Origin: Marthasterias glacialis
Taxonomy: Eukaryota > Echinodermata > Asteroidea > Forcipulatida > Asteriidae
DNA length: 64,000 nucleotides
Direction: 5' to 3'
Assembly (NCBI GenBank): GCA_911728455.2
Contig: OU452223.1
Coordinates: 7,772,174-7,836,173 of the forward strand
The notes below the pieces were generated by a model. It saw nothing but the letters and a program-made list of their open reading frames with translations. It ran no database searches and had not been told where the DNA came from. Within the stretch, counting starts at the first letter, position 1; each line of letters begins with the position of its first letter. Positions 22,701-37,700 of the stretch are shown in pieces. Both the position numbers and the translations under genes were made by a program.

Positions 22701-25700
22701 ATTTGTGTGTACATGTACTTGATGTATGTGTGTATGGGGTGTTGTCTACATGTACCCGTTTAAACCGTGAACTTAACAAAAGGGATCCAGTGGTTTGACA
22801 GGGCAAGGACGTCCTTGCTTTACGTCTGTGTACGAAACCACTGGGGATGTCGCTAAAAAAACCAAGTCAAACCAATGGGGGAACAGAGAAGTCCTTGATG
22901 GGCAAGCATGTGTGTGTTTATGTTTAAACGGGTCATTCTGATAGAAACACACTTGTTTCCTTTTTAAAATGGGGAAGTGCTTTTAAATGGAAGGAGGGAT
23001 AAGCCTACTAACTTAAGACTACAATATCGATTTTCATTTCTTGAAAACCTACAATATGTCACTTTTAAAAATGTATTGTTACATGGTTTTGCTTGCCAAC
23101 TTTCAATGTTAACACCATAAAACACAACATTTTTTGACCTACATGTATGGTGATCTGATAACATAATGACTTTGTTGTCATGTGTTCATTGTGTACGGTA
23201 AATCATCATCAGATTGTTGACAGTGCATAATGAAGAGACCAGTGATGAATGATATTAGGCGGCTAGTCCTACATAATATTTTACAAATATTTAGGTGTAC
23301 TAACTGCCCAATTTAAAATAAATTCAACTAGCGGGACCAGCACGTAGCGCCAGTTTCCAACTATTAAAACTAATACTTGGTGTTGTGCTATGTGAAAGTT
23401 ATTTACAAGCTTGTGTTAAGACAGCGTAAGGTTGCTACTTGTACATGTACGATTTCTGACATTTTTTGAAAACAATTGCCCTTTCTCATTTTGCTCGGAA
23501 TACAGCTTGTGTCTTATTTAGCAAGTTGTACAACAATCCACAGTAGACGGCCTAAGGCTGTGGAAGGATTTTGGATGGCCGTTCAGCAAGTGAATGCCAA
23601 GTTCCAGCGAAAGTAATTGTCCGACTTGACCAATTCGAATCGGTTTAGGGAGAAAAAAAGAAAGACAAACCCAAACGCATCAAGTTTCAAGGAAAATGTT
23701 ACCAAGTTGTCTATGCATCGATGTGCCACAAATTTTGGCCTGTTGTGGTCTTCCTTACTTGTGGAGGCCACTGCACTTCCTTAATGTGCGCCATATGGCT
23801 GTTACATAGATAAGAAATGTTGCCACTGGTGCACACTAGATTTATGTACTGCAGGGGACAGCATGGTCAGTGGCGAACAGTTCCTTGGAAAGTTTGGCTT
23901 GTTAGCTAAAAACCACACAGCATATAGGTTTTATTTTAACAAAATTATAACATGGAGGAATTGCAGTTTAACGTAAGATTGTTTTCTTTATTTTTTTTAT
24001 TTTGTTATTTTATTTTTTTTAATTTTTTTTTTTTTGGGGGGGGTTCGATTGCTTAAAGTATAAATACCGTGATGAAGATGTAATTTTTTTAACACATTGG
24101 GTATCATGCATGATCATGTTAACATTTTTGTGAAATCCAAATTTTGGCACTCGGCGGCTGCAAAATTTCTGACCTTTTCAATTTCTTACAATCTCATCCC
24201 TGCAACTGAGAGGAAACGCTGTACACTGTTAAACTCAAATTAGAAATTAAAATTTAACTCAAAATCAAGTAACTTAATCAATTCACAACTAAAAAAAGTT
24301 ATAAATACAAGCTATAAATACCGCGATGAAGATCAATTGACTTAATCAATTCACAACTAAAAAAGCTAGACTATATTTAAATCCAGGCAAAGTTTACATG
24401 GGTACATGTACATCAATAATGCATGTTATAAATATGTAATGAACTGCAACAACAATTTCCGTCTTTAAAGTCTCTGGTTGTAGTCTCCAAGTAAAGTACA
24501 GCTTTATCATTCACTGAAGGATCCAGACCACTAGACAAAAATGTCACACAAAGTACTATTGTATGGGCAAGGCATAAATACCGTTTCAAAACACCCACTA
24601 TCATACGTAAGACAGAGCATGTGACAGAACATTCCATGAGGACACCTTTTAAGTCTTGGCTTTTGAGTGGATGACATTTGTTGCTGTTGTTCATGCCCTT
24701 AGCCATTGCTGAATTTCCGTCTGATAACTTCCAGCAACCTGCCAGGTGGTGGCAGCAGCCCACATTCTGCACTTAAATCCATTTGTATCCAGTGTCTCAT
24801 CTACATCTAAGATTGAAAAAGTGGCAACTTTTTATTTCAAATATCAAACAAGAAACCACAAGGAAAACTGAGTTGTTACTTATTTAATTTTTGGGTGAAC
24901 AAAGAAAAATTGACAAGAACAGCTGCAACATCCGTATTAACCTGCCTTTGCATTTTTTCTAGGGGGGCACTTCTGGCCAACTAAAACGGTAGTTTCCAAC
25001 AGCATTTTTCCTAAATTAAGCCCCTTTTCAGTGCTCTTGTTATGTCATTTACTATTTTTTAAAAAGATAACTGATCAGAAGGTAAAAAAAAAAATACATT
25101 GTCTGCGTGTAAATAGAAAAACGCCCGTCGATATTTTGAATGATAATACTCAAAATACCATATTGATATTGATATCATCGATATCACTTTTTTAATTATA
25201 TCGAAATATTGAAAATTTTGCTGTTGACAAATGATATCGAAAATAATAAAAAAGATGTCAGATTATCGAGAAAATTAAGCTCTGGTTTTGATTAGTTTGT
25301 ACCTTGTAACTTGTTACGATGTATACAATGCACAAACCTACCTCCGAGCAGGCCGCGGACAGACAACAGTCCCATTGATTCTAATAAACGGACTGTAAGT
25401 CTTCGTTATCTCGCTACAATATCGGCAACAACCATCGAATGCTAGCGGGCCCTTTCACAACAACGCGTTACAATGAGAGCATGCCCTCTGTTGACGGGAT
25501 AATATACAAAAACGTTTGTAAATGACCTTGAGTATTAATGACTACAGTAGTTGTCACTTGTGTACCTGCTGAAGCCGAATACAGAATGGGTCAGTCTTCC
25601 CTGGCTTGCGCTGCACAGCAATGTCAGCATGGTTGGTGACGCACAGTTCCTCGGGCACATTTGTCTTAAGCTTGTTTACCAGTACTAAAAACGAAAGATA

Positions 25701-28700
25701 GTGGAGCGTCTTGGCAATGCTTAGCATTTAGGATTACTCTGAATGAATGAAAGGATTATTTTACAGTTTAAATTTTAGATTTTTTTCTTTTCTTAGTTGT
25801 TTGTTTTCATCAAAATGCGCTGCCTTGATAAAGATTCAATACTTTCGTACAGGGACAGGGGTCATGTAAATGACATTTTTAGAACTTCCAGATTTCCAAT
25901 GGGGCGGGGGGGGGGGGGGCACCCAGGAGGAGGCATGGTCCCCCTTAGTTACACCACTGCATGGCACGCTGGACTCTGGCACTTACCTCAGTGATGAGAA
26001 CAATAGGAAATAAGCCTTTGCTGATTTAACTTAACGGTTACATGAACAAGAACAAGTGTGATTGAGAACCTTGTTGTTGTTTGTCCATTTTTCCATTGTA
26101 CGGCCAGGTGGGATTTGTTTATAGGCCCTAATGTTTTATGTGTTGCTGTTTTTTGTAATAAAATATAAAAATATTATATTATTTTTTGAATAATTGAAAA
26201 GGCCGAAAGAAATCTAAAATCTAGGAGCTATATCCAGTAGTCATACCTTCCACTTGTGACATTCGTTCTGCTGCTATTTGTCACAATATTAACAAATTTT
26301 TCATTTTTTGGGGGGGAAATGCAGTAGTACATGTGTCTGTGATGAATACATGTTAATTACCGCTGGCTATTTTTACACACACACAAACACATGTTTGTCG
26401 ACCTGCTAAATCAAGGACCTTTCTTTGTTCTTCCATTGTTTGGAGATTTTTTTAAGTGACATCAACATTGGTTTTGCACACGAAAACAAAACGTGGACAT
26501 CCTTGCTCTGTCAAATCACCAGAATCTCTTTTGTAAATTTCTTGGTGTCAATACATTTAGGTTGAAATGCTCATACACATGTGGGTTGTACTATGTACAG
26601 TTGTGTGTCAATTGAAACTAAACGTTCCTAACTAAATTTAAAATGAGTGACTTTTAAGAAATATACAAAAATTATTTAAAAAAAACTAGTAGTGGTAGTG
26701 GAACCGGGGGCGGAAGAAATGGAGGAAAATTTCTCAATGAAAAAATTGTGAAATTATAACAATGCTAGATGTATCTATCTTAAAAACAATAATGATCTTC
26801 CAAATTACATGTAGTAATCCATGCATGATTTTTTTTTGTGGTTAGTGATTGTGTAATGTGTTGCAACCCATTGGCCATTAAAATTTGTTCTTCAAACACT
26901 TTTCAATGTCTTCAAGATTATCTTGAAAGTTTACAAACCATAGCATTTTGTAATTTTTGGAAAATTATAAAAAAATAATCTGAGACTTACAGATAAATGC
27001 AAACATTGACGATTCTCCACACATGTCGTTGCAGACACAATCATCGTCTCAAGTTTCTCACAGGTCGTAAGTTAATGCGTAAATTTATCTCCAGCCATAA
27101 AAAACTTTAACCGTATCTGGAAAATAGCACTTTTATCAGAGAAAGATACTGACAACTGGTAGAAGAGGCTAACAATGCGTGTGCAACCATACTGACAGAA
27201 TTATCATTTTTAGACACGACGGTGTCCACTTTTGGGATGTAATCACATAACTTAGGAAACAAATCAGGAAAAGAATTTGGGGTTAAAAACTTCAAAGTCA
27301 AATTTCCGAAAAGTTGCATCTCTGTTAACTAAAACTACCCTACATTGTACTTGAATTCTACTGAAAAAGTACCATTGTGCTGTCTATGTATGGGATCCAT
27401 TCCTCATGTTCCTATTGGATTGTTTGAATACAGTCATGACAGTGTATTGATTTACTCTCATTCTTTCAGGCTATTCCCAAAAAGACAACACTCAATCCTA
27501 ATGCCAAGATATTTCAAAGTCCGAAACTTGCCAACTCGGTGACATCTTCTGCTGATTCAACAGACAGTAGTCCAGACTGGCATGACAATGACAACAGGAA
27601 TTCCCAGGCATCGTCTCCTCAAATAGCAGTTAGCACACAAGGTAAATCCCTTTGTTTATTTGAAGTATGTAAATGTACAGTTGTACTATTATGTGGCACC
27701 CTTTCTTCCCAAACAAGTGTTTTGTTATGAGGTATCATTAATTGCAGTTAACAAAACCAAGGAATCCTCAAAACTTCCTATTGTTGTTGACCATATGTCA
27801 GAAGATTATGTGAAGGGAAGTTTACTAAGAAGAAAACAAATGTGGCCCAGTTCATTTTGTTTTAATTTAATTTTGTCAAACAATAAAACAATGAGTGTTT
27901 TGCTTTACAAGGTTCCTACCAGATGAATGGAGATGTAGGTAAACTACCAGGAATGGGTTATCCACCCTCGCCTGAGTCACCTGTATTCTCTCTACAGAAT
28001 GGATACATAGGCAGTCCTGAATACCCATATCTACCAGATGGACAAATAGTCACCTGTAAGTTAATTATGATTTGCGTGTACCTCAATGGCAAAGTGCTTA
28101 GAGTGTAGTAGGCCTACATACATGTATACGTACAAAAATATCCAGTTGCAACAAAATTTAAATCTGTAGGTAGCAATGTAAAGAGTTATACATCGAAGGC
28201 ACTGTACATGTACGTGATTTGTAACCACTTAGCTCCGGTGTTCTCAAACTTTTTGTGTGCCACCTGATAGGAATAATTTCTCTGAAAAGCTGGAATCATT
28301 TTTCTTAGAGATGAACTTTAGCGATTTTTTTCGGATTTCCAATTTTTGTTTACCCCCAAATTCTGATTTTTTTTCTGACCCCCAAAAAGTAATTTTTTCC
28401 CGATTTATAGTCTGAAATATGTGATTAAATCCGAAAAATTCAGAAAACACTGTTACAAAATAATAATCCTGTCTGTGACGTACCATTAGCCTCTTCTACC
28501 TGCCGTCAGTACACACTTTCTCCAATAAAAACACAATTTCCAGATATGATTAAAGCATTTTACAGCTGGAGATAAATTTACGCATTGACCTGGCAGAAAT
28601 TTCAAGACGGTGTGTGTCTGACGCACATATGTGGAGAATCATCAACGTTTGCAGATTATTTTCTTATATTTTTCTAAAGTGCTACGGTCTTTTAAACTCT

Positions 28701-31700
28701 CAAGATAATCCTGAAGATACTAAAAAAGATTTAATGGTGAATGGGTCACGACGTTTATCACAGGTAAAGAAAAATATAAAAAATGTCTAATGTGACCGAT
28801 GCATGGATAATGGATTTCGAATTCGGAAGATCATTACTGTGAGCTTTTTAAGAAAAGATACGTCTAGCATTGTTATAATTTCATCATTTTTTTTTATGAG
28901 TATTTTCCTCCCATTTACTCGGCCCCCGGTCCCTCTATCGCTAGTGGCTGGGTTCACACTGGGTGCGGCGCCGACTGTGCGTCACATTGCCCACATTCTG
29001 GACATTGCCCAAAATCCGGACATTTATTTTTTAGCGTTAGATTTTTTCAATTTTTTTTTCAATAGCCAGTTGCATCTCTGATAGAAACCCTAACTTAACA
29101 AAGCCAACAGAACAGAGATTCTCAATGAAGTATTAAGTTTACAGTTTCTTTTTTGAGAAAATATCAGATTCATTCAGCATGAATCGCAAAACCTTGAATG
29201 TGAGACAAGGACAATAATTGGTCCCATGGCCAGAACCAAGGCTGGAATCTCGGTTCACTAGGAATTGCTGCATTGAGCCGAAATTATAAAAATGGTGGAA
29301 GCCTCTTGATGTCTCATAGTCTTCTTGTAAAAAAAGGACAAAGGGATCAGGGTTTACAGAATAACCCATGCATACAGGGAGAATTTCAGCATTATTTCCA
29401 GTACCATCGTTCATCTTCATGTGGGTGAACTGAAAGTGTTGCACTGTGAGTGCATGCGCTGTGAACTCTTGGGAATAGAATGTGCGGGCGACCTTCTTTC
29501 CTCATAAAGGGAGAATGTTGGCATTATTTCCAGTATCATCGTTCTTCTTTGTGTGGGTTTAATTAAATGAAATGTTGCATGGTGAGTGCATGCTCTGAAT
29601 GTTCGGGCAACCTTCGTTCCGGTCTTCCGAATTCACACAAAAATACGAAGTTCACCTCGTCTGATTTCTGCCAGGGGAAATGTCGGCGTGTATACACATT
29701 ATCCAGCGTTAACTGGTTAAGCACAATGTTGCCTTACAACATTCTGAAAAAATACCAGGAATGACCATACATGTAGTTGTTAATCCATTTAACTAATTCT
29801 CTTAACTAATCCCATTGAACTAATCAGGTTAAGTGCAAACTTAAAAACAAATTCATTGTAATCTTTTGGGATTTCCTACAGAGTAATTAGGTCATTTTAT
29901 CCATGAGCCAAATTGTTCACCTTCCTGAGTCCCTAGTTAAGTCATCCCAGGGGTGGATTTCACAAAACTAGTCCTAACTTTGGACTAGTCCTAACTTTGG
30001 ACTAGTCCTAACGTATGACTAGTCCTTTAAGTTAGGATTAGTTACCCATCCTAACTCGAGATAAGACCAGTCCTAGCGCTTTGTGAAATCCACCCCAGGA
30101 TAGCAATTTTAGTCTGTAAAATTACACAAATTATTTTGAGGACACTGTAAAATAAATTAATCTGATAAAAACTACTCAAAACACAGTTGTAAAATACTAA
30201 TCTATTTTTATTTAAATTAAATGTAAAAATGACTTCCTTTATATGGTTAAGCACTGTACATTTATGCAGTGGTTCTTTGAAATGTGGTTTATGGTTTTTT
30301 CCCTAAAAAAACTGGAGAAATACCATAAAGATTGATTTTCCAAACCAATTATGTGCCTCCCTTAGCAGAGCTTGACAAAGGTTATATCTTAAGGTACTGA
30401 TCAGGATGGAAAATAACTTTAGTTGTCAAAATGCATTTTTGATAGACAAGATGAATCATCTTATTTCTGATCTGCGTAGACTTGTACATATTGTTGGACA
30501 TCCATTTTATATGATGATAAGAAGTGAGTACCACAACTCATTAATGATTAAGTGGATGTACCTGAACATTATGCGCCTTACTACCTCACCAACACATTAT
30601 TTGTGTAATATGTAAAAGGTTAGTTTCCTACTGTTTCCTACCAATTGCTTTGGTTAGAATGATTTCAATGAAAATGCTTTGGCTGCACTTACAAAAAGTA
30701 TTTAAGTTTGTGTGCATGTGTTCTCATGTAAGACTAGAATATTGTTTTTATTTAGAGATTCTTTGATTACCTGACATTAACATTTGTTTCTATCTCATAA
30801 TACAGCTGATGACTTGTCACAGCAAGAACTTCCAAAGGGAGAAGATCTTCGCAAACTATTACAACGTCAGCTAGAGTACTATTTCTCAAGGTTTGTGAAT
30901 TTATTCCAGTTATTTGAGAAATGTGTGTCCATAATATACAAAAGCACAAAATACTTAGAGTATTACATGTGCAACAGAATAATAATACATTATACATGTA
31001 CCTACTGGAAAACTGTAAGCATAAACATGTAAATGATGAAAACACAATGAAAAGTTTCTCAAAGGGAAAAAGTCCAGAATAAACTGTTGACTATGAAATC
31101 CTATAACAAAATGTGTGTGTGAGCTACACACTCGGCAAATCTCCAAAGTGTTGGAATGATTTTGGTCAGCGAATCAGTAACTACAATTAGTCTGTTGACC
31201 AGAGGTGTAAGGCGTTGTTTTCATTTTGTAGTTTTCATTAATCACATCTGATTCGCTTAAGCCCAGTTGTGATGTCCACAGGTCCAGTAGTCAAACTTTT
31301 TACAAGTAGCTTTTGATCAATGCTGAAGGATCTTAAGTGTAAATTTATTATTTCTGTTTTCAAAACGTTTTTGCTCTCCTTGGATGTTTTGTTTGCTTGT
31401 TTGTGAAAAAATTACAAACTACAAGGTACATGTATAATGCTATAAGAAGAGGCTATCCTTGTTTTGCCCATATACATGTACACTGAGAGTAAAGCATTGG
31501 TGAAGTGGGGAGAAATTACATGCTCAGTACTATTGATATTTTAATCACTGCAAAAGTGTCTTTTCTCTTGAGGAAAATGTATACGTTCTCTTTGCATGTA
31601 TACATGGTATATGCAATGTACTTGTACTGTCTTGAAAAATGGGCAATGGCGTTAGTGCATACATTTACATGTTCATGTAGACTTTGCTTTAACAAGTTGC

Positions 31701-34700
31701 TGCCGTGATTCGTCCTTTTCCATTCTAGCCCAACAGGATTATTTTCTTGTATTGCCGGAATCGTTATTATTTGCGAGTACCACTGGCACAAAAAAACCTT
31801 TACTTGACAAAGCCAAGAGAACAATGTTTATCTTAATTGCACCGTGATTTTTGTTTTCTCTGCCGAGAAAAAGTCAAATACATGCACCACGGCCTATGAT
31901 TGGTACTAAATCCGGAACCAAAGCTTAATCCATGGTCCACACTGGCTTACTTCCATTGAGCTGAAATATAATGAATGAACAATGGTGGAAGCCTCTCTAT
32001 GTGTCGTAATCCTTTTCTTGAAAGAACTGGAAAAATGGTCTAGAATGGGGATTATAAAATAACGCCTGCACAATAGCCCAAAGTTGGCAAAACATGGAGC
32101 GCTGTGTGTCCTGTTTGTGTAGAGGAAATCGCCGCGTTTTACGGCGTGTACGCGCTCTGTGCACACTCAGCAGTGGAATGTCCGGGCGACCTTTGTTCCA
32201 GTTTACCCAACAATGCACAAACAAAATGCATTCAGTATTTATTTTTTATATACACGTAACTCAAACCTTGGCATTTGAAAGTGGAAACAATAAACACAAA
32301 ATAGACAAGGAAACTTGTCCAGCCCACACTCTGAAAATTCTTAAAACCCCTTCTAAACACCAGGGACGGCTCCATGTAGACACTAACCTTGTCTGCTGTG
32401 ACACGACCTTTCTCTGGCATTGTGGTTGCGGCACAACACAAAGCTCTGTTTTTGGAAAGTCTTTTGAGTTCAGAGCTGATAATCTTGGCTCTGAATCCAG
32501 CATACAGATTGGTATCGGAACTGGTACCGGAAAATCAGAACCAACAATCATGGGTAACCGGTACTGAAGAATGGAAGATGCACACAGACTGTTGTTGCGC
32601 CCGGCTCTCGGGCCCCCTCCGTGTCCCCCCCCCCCCCCCCATCCGCCTAGCCTAGTATACATGGCAAAACAAAGGATGACATGTGACGCGTATTCCACCA
32701 ATCAAATTACAAGAATCTGTGTGTGTGGTACATGTATATGATAAACCATTGCATTGGCCATATTGCACCCTGCGTATTGCGCTGTTTAACTCTGCGTATT
32801 GCACTATTGTAAGCTGTGCGTCTAGTTTGTTTGATATGGGTCACAGAAGCACTATATTTTTTCATATTCCATTCGTGCATGTGTGATAAGTTATTAACTT
32901 ATAGAATTAATGCCTTGATAAAAAATCAGCAATGATGTGTACGTGTGTATATAGAAAATAGATTATTAATTGTGTCTTTTCTGATTCTTCTGCAAAACTG
33001 ATGAGCAATTAGATAAACTTTATATATCAAATTTGTCATGTTCACTGGCACTGTTATTGAGTTCTTAAAATTTCTAGACTTGTTTCAGACTCGTCACTGA
33101 GGACTTAAGACCCCTGCTTAAGGATAGAGATCTTGAATAAAAGAATGACAACTGCTTCATAAAAACAATTGATTTTTTTCTGAAATTAATCATTTGAAAT
33201 TTTTAAAGTGTTTTATACTAGTTATACAATTATACAGTCACATGAGCTTTTTCATTATTTTGCCAAACATATTGTGAATAGTGTAAAACAATTAAACAAA
33301 TTTCTTTCTATATCTTAATTATTATGAGCAAACAAATCATTCTTGCCATTCTTGACAACCTGCATTGTGAATTATTTATTACTGTCATATTTTATATTCA
33401 TAATCCATTGGTGTAGATTGAACCAAAATATTGCACCTGTGCATGTAATTCATTGTATAATTACATGTATATTTTATTACTGCAAAAGGACATTATAAAT
33501 ATGTCCACGTATATTAATGTATATGAGCATGAATCATGTGTATGTTTGCTGAGATGGTAGCTACGTACACACGTTCTCTACTTCAATTATAATGCAGACA
33601 TGCACATGCACAGTTTTTTAAAAATAAGCTTCATCTACATACTTTTAGGTGTAATCAGAGCCCCAAAACATAGTTGTGTTAATTTCATTTTCCCAAATTA
33701 GGGAAGCGGAATTAATTTATAATCACATCCTTTCATTCATCATTTTTTTTGTGTGACTTCAGATGTTACCCCAGGTCATAATGGTGTATATCATGTGTTC
33801 TGCCAGTAATAGGAACATGTGGTCTGTGCATCATAATAAATTGTTGGTATTACAATGTAACTGGTTGATGTAACAACAAACAAAAAGTAATGCTTTAATT
33901 TAAACCTTTCTAAGACTATCTGAAGCGACTGTCTCTTACACTCTTTCTAATATTAATGTTCATATAAACAATAAATCGCACAACTGTTTTGATGAGTTAT
34001 TACCTCCTAAACACATACTCACTTAGTAAAAAAAAAGATGGAAAAAAACCCTGAGAAGTTCATGTAGAGCGCTGTGTACAAACCTGATGTGTACTGAGCT
34101 ACGTCGCTTTGTGAAAACGCATACATGTAGGTCAACAGATATGTCACTTAGTGAAACAGCAAAAGTGAAACTGCGCGTGGTTGGCATCTTGCCATTGCTA
34201 TGTATTTCAATGGATAAAGTGGCGTATTGCGATATGTCACTTTGTGGAAAAGCAAAATGGCAAATCTGGTGATAAGTCGTTCTTGCTAATTAGTGTACGA
34301 AACTATTACGTCTTAGGTCCTGAAACTTGCTAAAATACAGTATGTTAACAGTGATGAGTACATATCAATAATTTGTTAAAAATCCAATTTCCCAAATTTT
34401 GTAAATATTAACCAATAAGACAGTTCTTGATGTGACCGACAACATTTTCATGTGCACAAAATTATGACAACTTTGTGAATACAGTCTTGGAATGACAAGA
34501 TAATAAAATAAATTCAATAGGTTGTAAATCATGATTTTTTGATGAGGTGAGTGTACAGTATAAAATTAAAACAAGCCTGAAGCAACTTTGATGAATTGAT
34601 GAAAGTATAACCATATGGTTGTGTACATGTACATAAACTTGGTACTTTACATGTATGGCAACATGTACATGTACATCTGTAATGTAAAGATCAGCTTGGT

Positions 34701-37700
34701 TAGATTCAGTAGAGCATTAATTTTGCCATATGGTGCTGCACTTCATGTGAAGCACATGTGTGGATGTGTGTACATGAATGTGAACAAGGTTCATTATAAT
34801 CCAAACCTGCACACTGTGTGGTATGTACCTGTAAGTAGCTCAGTACATGTACACAACACGTACATGTATGTACATGCACACAGGGCTGGCCAATAACACC
34901 AGCCCAATGCATATTATTATTAGTAAAAACCTGCTGTGGGCTGGTAACCTCTTCTTTACTTGCCTGCTGGACTACCACAAATATTAAGTCTGCCTATTTA
35001 CAATACAGTTTGATTGTTGTCTTCTGTGTGTGATGTTGTTTTATTTAACCAACATACCCAGTGGGAATTAAAATCATTAATTTAAATGAAAATACTTTTT
35101 ACTTTGTAATGTTAAAATCTGGGGTACTAAATTTTCTGGTGGGCAAGTTAGTAGCACGGTTTACTAGCCCAGTGGGCTACTTACATATAACCCATTACCG
35201 TCCGGGTTTCCAAAATATTTCCGTACCCCCTGACGGGATAATTTGTTTTAGAGAATATCGTTGTCACAATGAAACCCTGACTAAATAAATTCTAGGAAAC
35301 AAAGATTCTCATAGAAAGCACGGGGATTTGTTGTTCTATGAGAAAATATGAGATCCGTTGATCGTGAATCACAAAACTTTGGCTGTAAGCCCTGGTATGA
35401 TAATCGGCTGCATGGGAGGAATCTATGCTGGAATCTTGGTTCACTCGGACTGACTTCCCATTGAGCCGAATACAATGATAAACAATGGTGGCAGCCTATC
35501 GATCTCTCATAAATCATCTTTGTATAACAAATGGACAAAGGTCTAGAATCGGGGATAACACAATAACCCTTGGAAAAAGGGGGATTTACAGCATGGATTC
35601 CAGTGCCTTCTGTCCCTCTGTGTGCGAGAGAAACGAAGCATTGCATGGCGAGTGCATGCACTATGCACATTCTACAATGGAGTGTCCATGGTGTTTATAT
35701 TCTGGTATTCTAATTTTACGCAATGGTGTTTTATAATGGATGTTAATTTTGGCATTGGGGACAAAGAATCTTTGTTGTAACAGTGGCATTTGTCATCTGA
35801 TTTCTGGTAGAAAATATCGTTTATATGTATGTCATCCCGCATTAACTGGTTAAAAAAGGGTAAGGGCCAAGGACTATGTACATGTACAGTGTACATGCAC
35901 ATGTATTATACACCATGTACATGTACACTGACTACAGAATGATGTTAATATCAAGAGAGATGATGGTTTCTATTACATGTACTTGTACATATGCCTGTGC
36001 ACACATGTGTATACATGTACTTGTTCTGTGCAGTGTGTATACTTGATATGTCATGTCTGTGCACATGTACATGTACATGTGTATATACTGTACTTGTGTA
36101 GTCATGTCTGTGCACATATGTGTATACTTGTTTTGTCTTGTCTGTGCACAAGTACATGTGTATACATGTACTTGTTCTGTGCACATGTACACTGTACATG
36201 TGTATACATGTACTTGTTATGTGTACATGTGTATAGACATGTATTTGTTGTGTGTACATGTCTATATACTTGTTCTGTGCACGTGTACATTTGTATATAC
36301 ATGTACATGTGTGTGCACATGTACATGTGTTTATACTTTGTTATGTGCACATGTACACATAAATGTACTTCTACATGTACAAGACAAACATGCATACATG
36401 TACATACACATGTAGATAGTAAAATAAAACAAATACCAACATGGATTCTATGATGCTGTGTTTACACAATACCATAATCATCGGCGTATAAGCCCCCGGC
36501 GTATAAGCCGCTCGTTGTATAAGCTGCAATTACACTTGAAACTTTTTGGCTATCTTAAGACGTGACAAAACAGAAGACCTTACATACACTACCAACCACA
36601 AGAAATTCCAAAACCCTGCGGGTAACCTGCAGGGCCTAACAGGTGCGTTCCGGGGAGTCCCGCAAAATTCCTGTGAGTGTACGGCCCCCCCCCCCCCTCC
36701 CGCAAAAAGTAGCGTAGGCCATGCAACAAACTTGCCAGGCCAAGCAGACGGCCCCGCACAAACCAGCATTTGCTTCGTGGGTTGTTGCGGGGGGCTTTGT
36801 TGCAAATCATATGCAACGTCAAAAATACCATCCACAATGACATTGAAGATTGTGAACATTTCGTCAAACGGTTTGCAGGTTTAATTTCTTCAAGTTTAAG
36901 TCATATTTATGGGGTTTTGGGTGCTGCAATGGTTGGCTCGACCATAGAGCAAGGACCTATGGTTCAACAGAACAAACTCGTTGGTGTACGACACTATCGA
37001 GAAAAGAGCACCGGAGACTGGAGACTCTGTTAACATCTTCTCATCTAGCCATGGTGGTCATTCTTCGTGGTACATGTATCTCCGAAAGCAGTTCAGTATT
37101 TTGTGACATCATACATATTTAAATTTATGCACAAGTAAATGCAATATGAAAATATTTTGTGAGCTGTGCTCTCGATCCCGAGACAGGCCAGGCACAAAAA
37201 CGATCCGTGGCTCCGGCTGATTGGCAGATTTCCAATTGGCCGATTTACGACCGATGATGAATATGACGTATTGCCTGGTACACAACATGTGCCCCCCCAT
37301 AAATTCTCAGTGCCTCCCAGGTTCCCCCCATAAACAAAATCGAGATACATGTAATTCATTAAAAAAAAACATGGACCGTGGGCCCCCCTCTAAAAAATAA
37401 ATGCCCAGCTGCAGTTTACAGTGGTACATTGAAATAGTATGCAGATGTACCATCTCCTCATTGCCAAAGCTGGAAAGTTGAGGATGAACAAAGTAATGTC
37501 CACTGAATGGACCATCCCTGACAGCATTTAGAACTTACTAAGACAAAAAGCTTCCTTGTACAGACTTATGCAAGTGCGCATTTTAAACTTGATATTCGGT
37601 TCAAGAAATTTTAAAATTGAAAATTAATAGGGCCTACATATAAAATTGTCGCTGTTGGGAACGGCGATTTTTGATGACATCACCACTGTTACATTTCAAA

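Larger units (their letters stand above)
19737..27469. other. LARP4: LARP4 intron 1
   Basis: This is 7.7 kb with no recognisable coding exon. It holds a degenerate hAT-like stretch (about 20872-21780), a MITE at 22754-22933 with an inverted relative at about 26375-26550, a T-rich run near 24000, a hAT-like end near 25283, a G homopolymer at about 25904-25919, and the left member of an inverted element pair (26905-27175). Confidence 0.6.
28056..30805. other. LARP4: LARP4 intron 3
   Basis: It contains the inverted-pair member, TTAA-family copy E and a palindromic GGGTGGATTTCACAAA element. No coding exon was seen. Confidence 0.6.

Noticed and set aside
24413-24772. 119-aa minus-strand ORF in LARP4 intron 1
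   Set aside because: No recognisable motif, no splice context and no sign of codon bias. Left unannotated.
35932-36453. Cys/Tyr/His-rich ORFs on both strands
   Set aside because: Translation of near-palindromic ACATGTAC repeats; no splice or start context.
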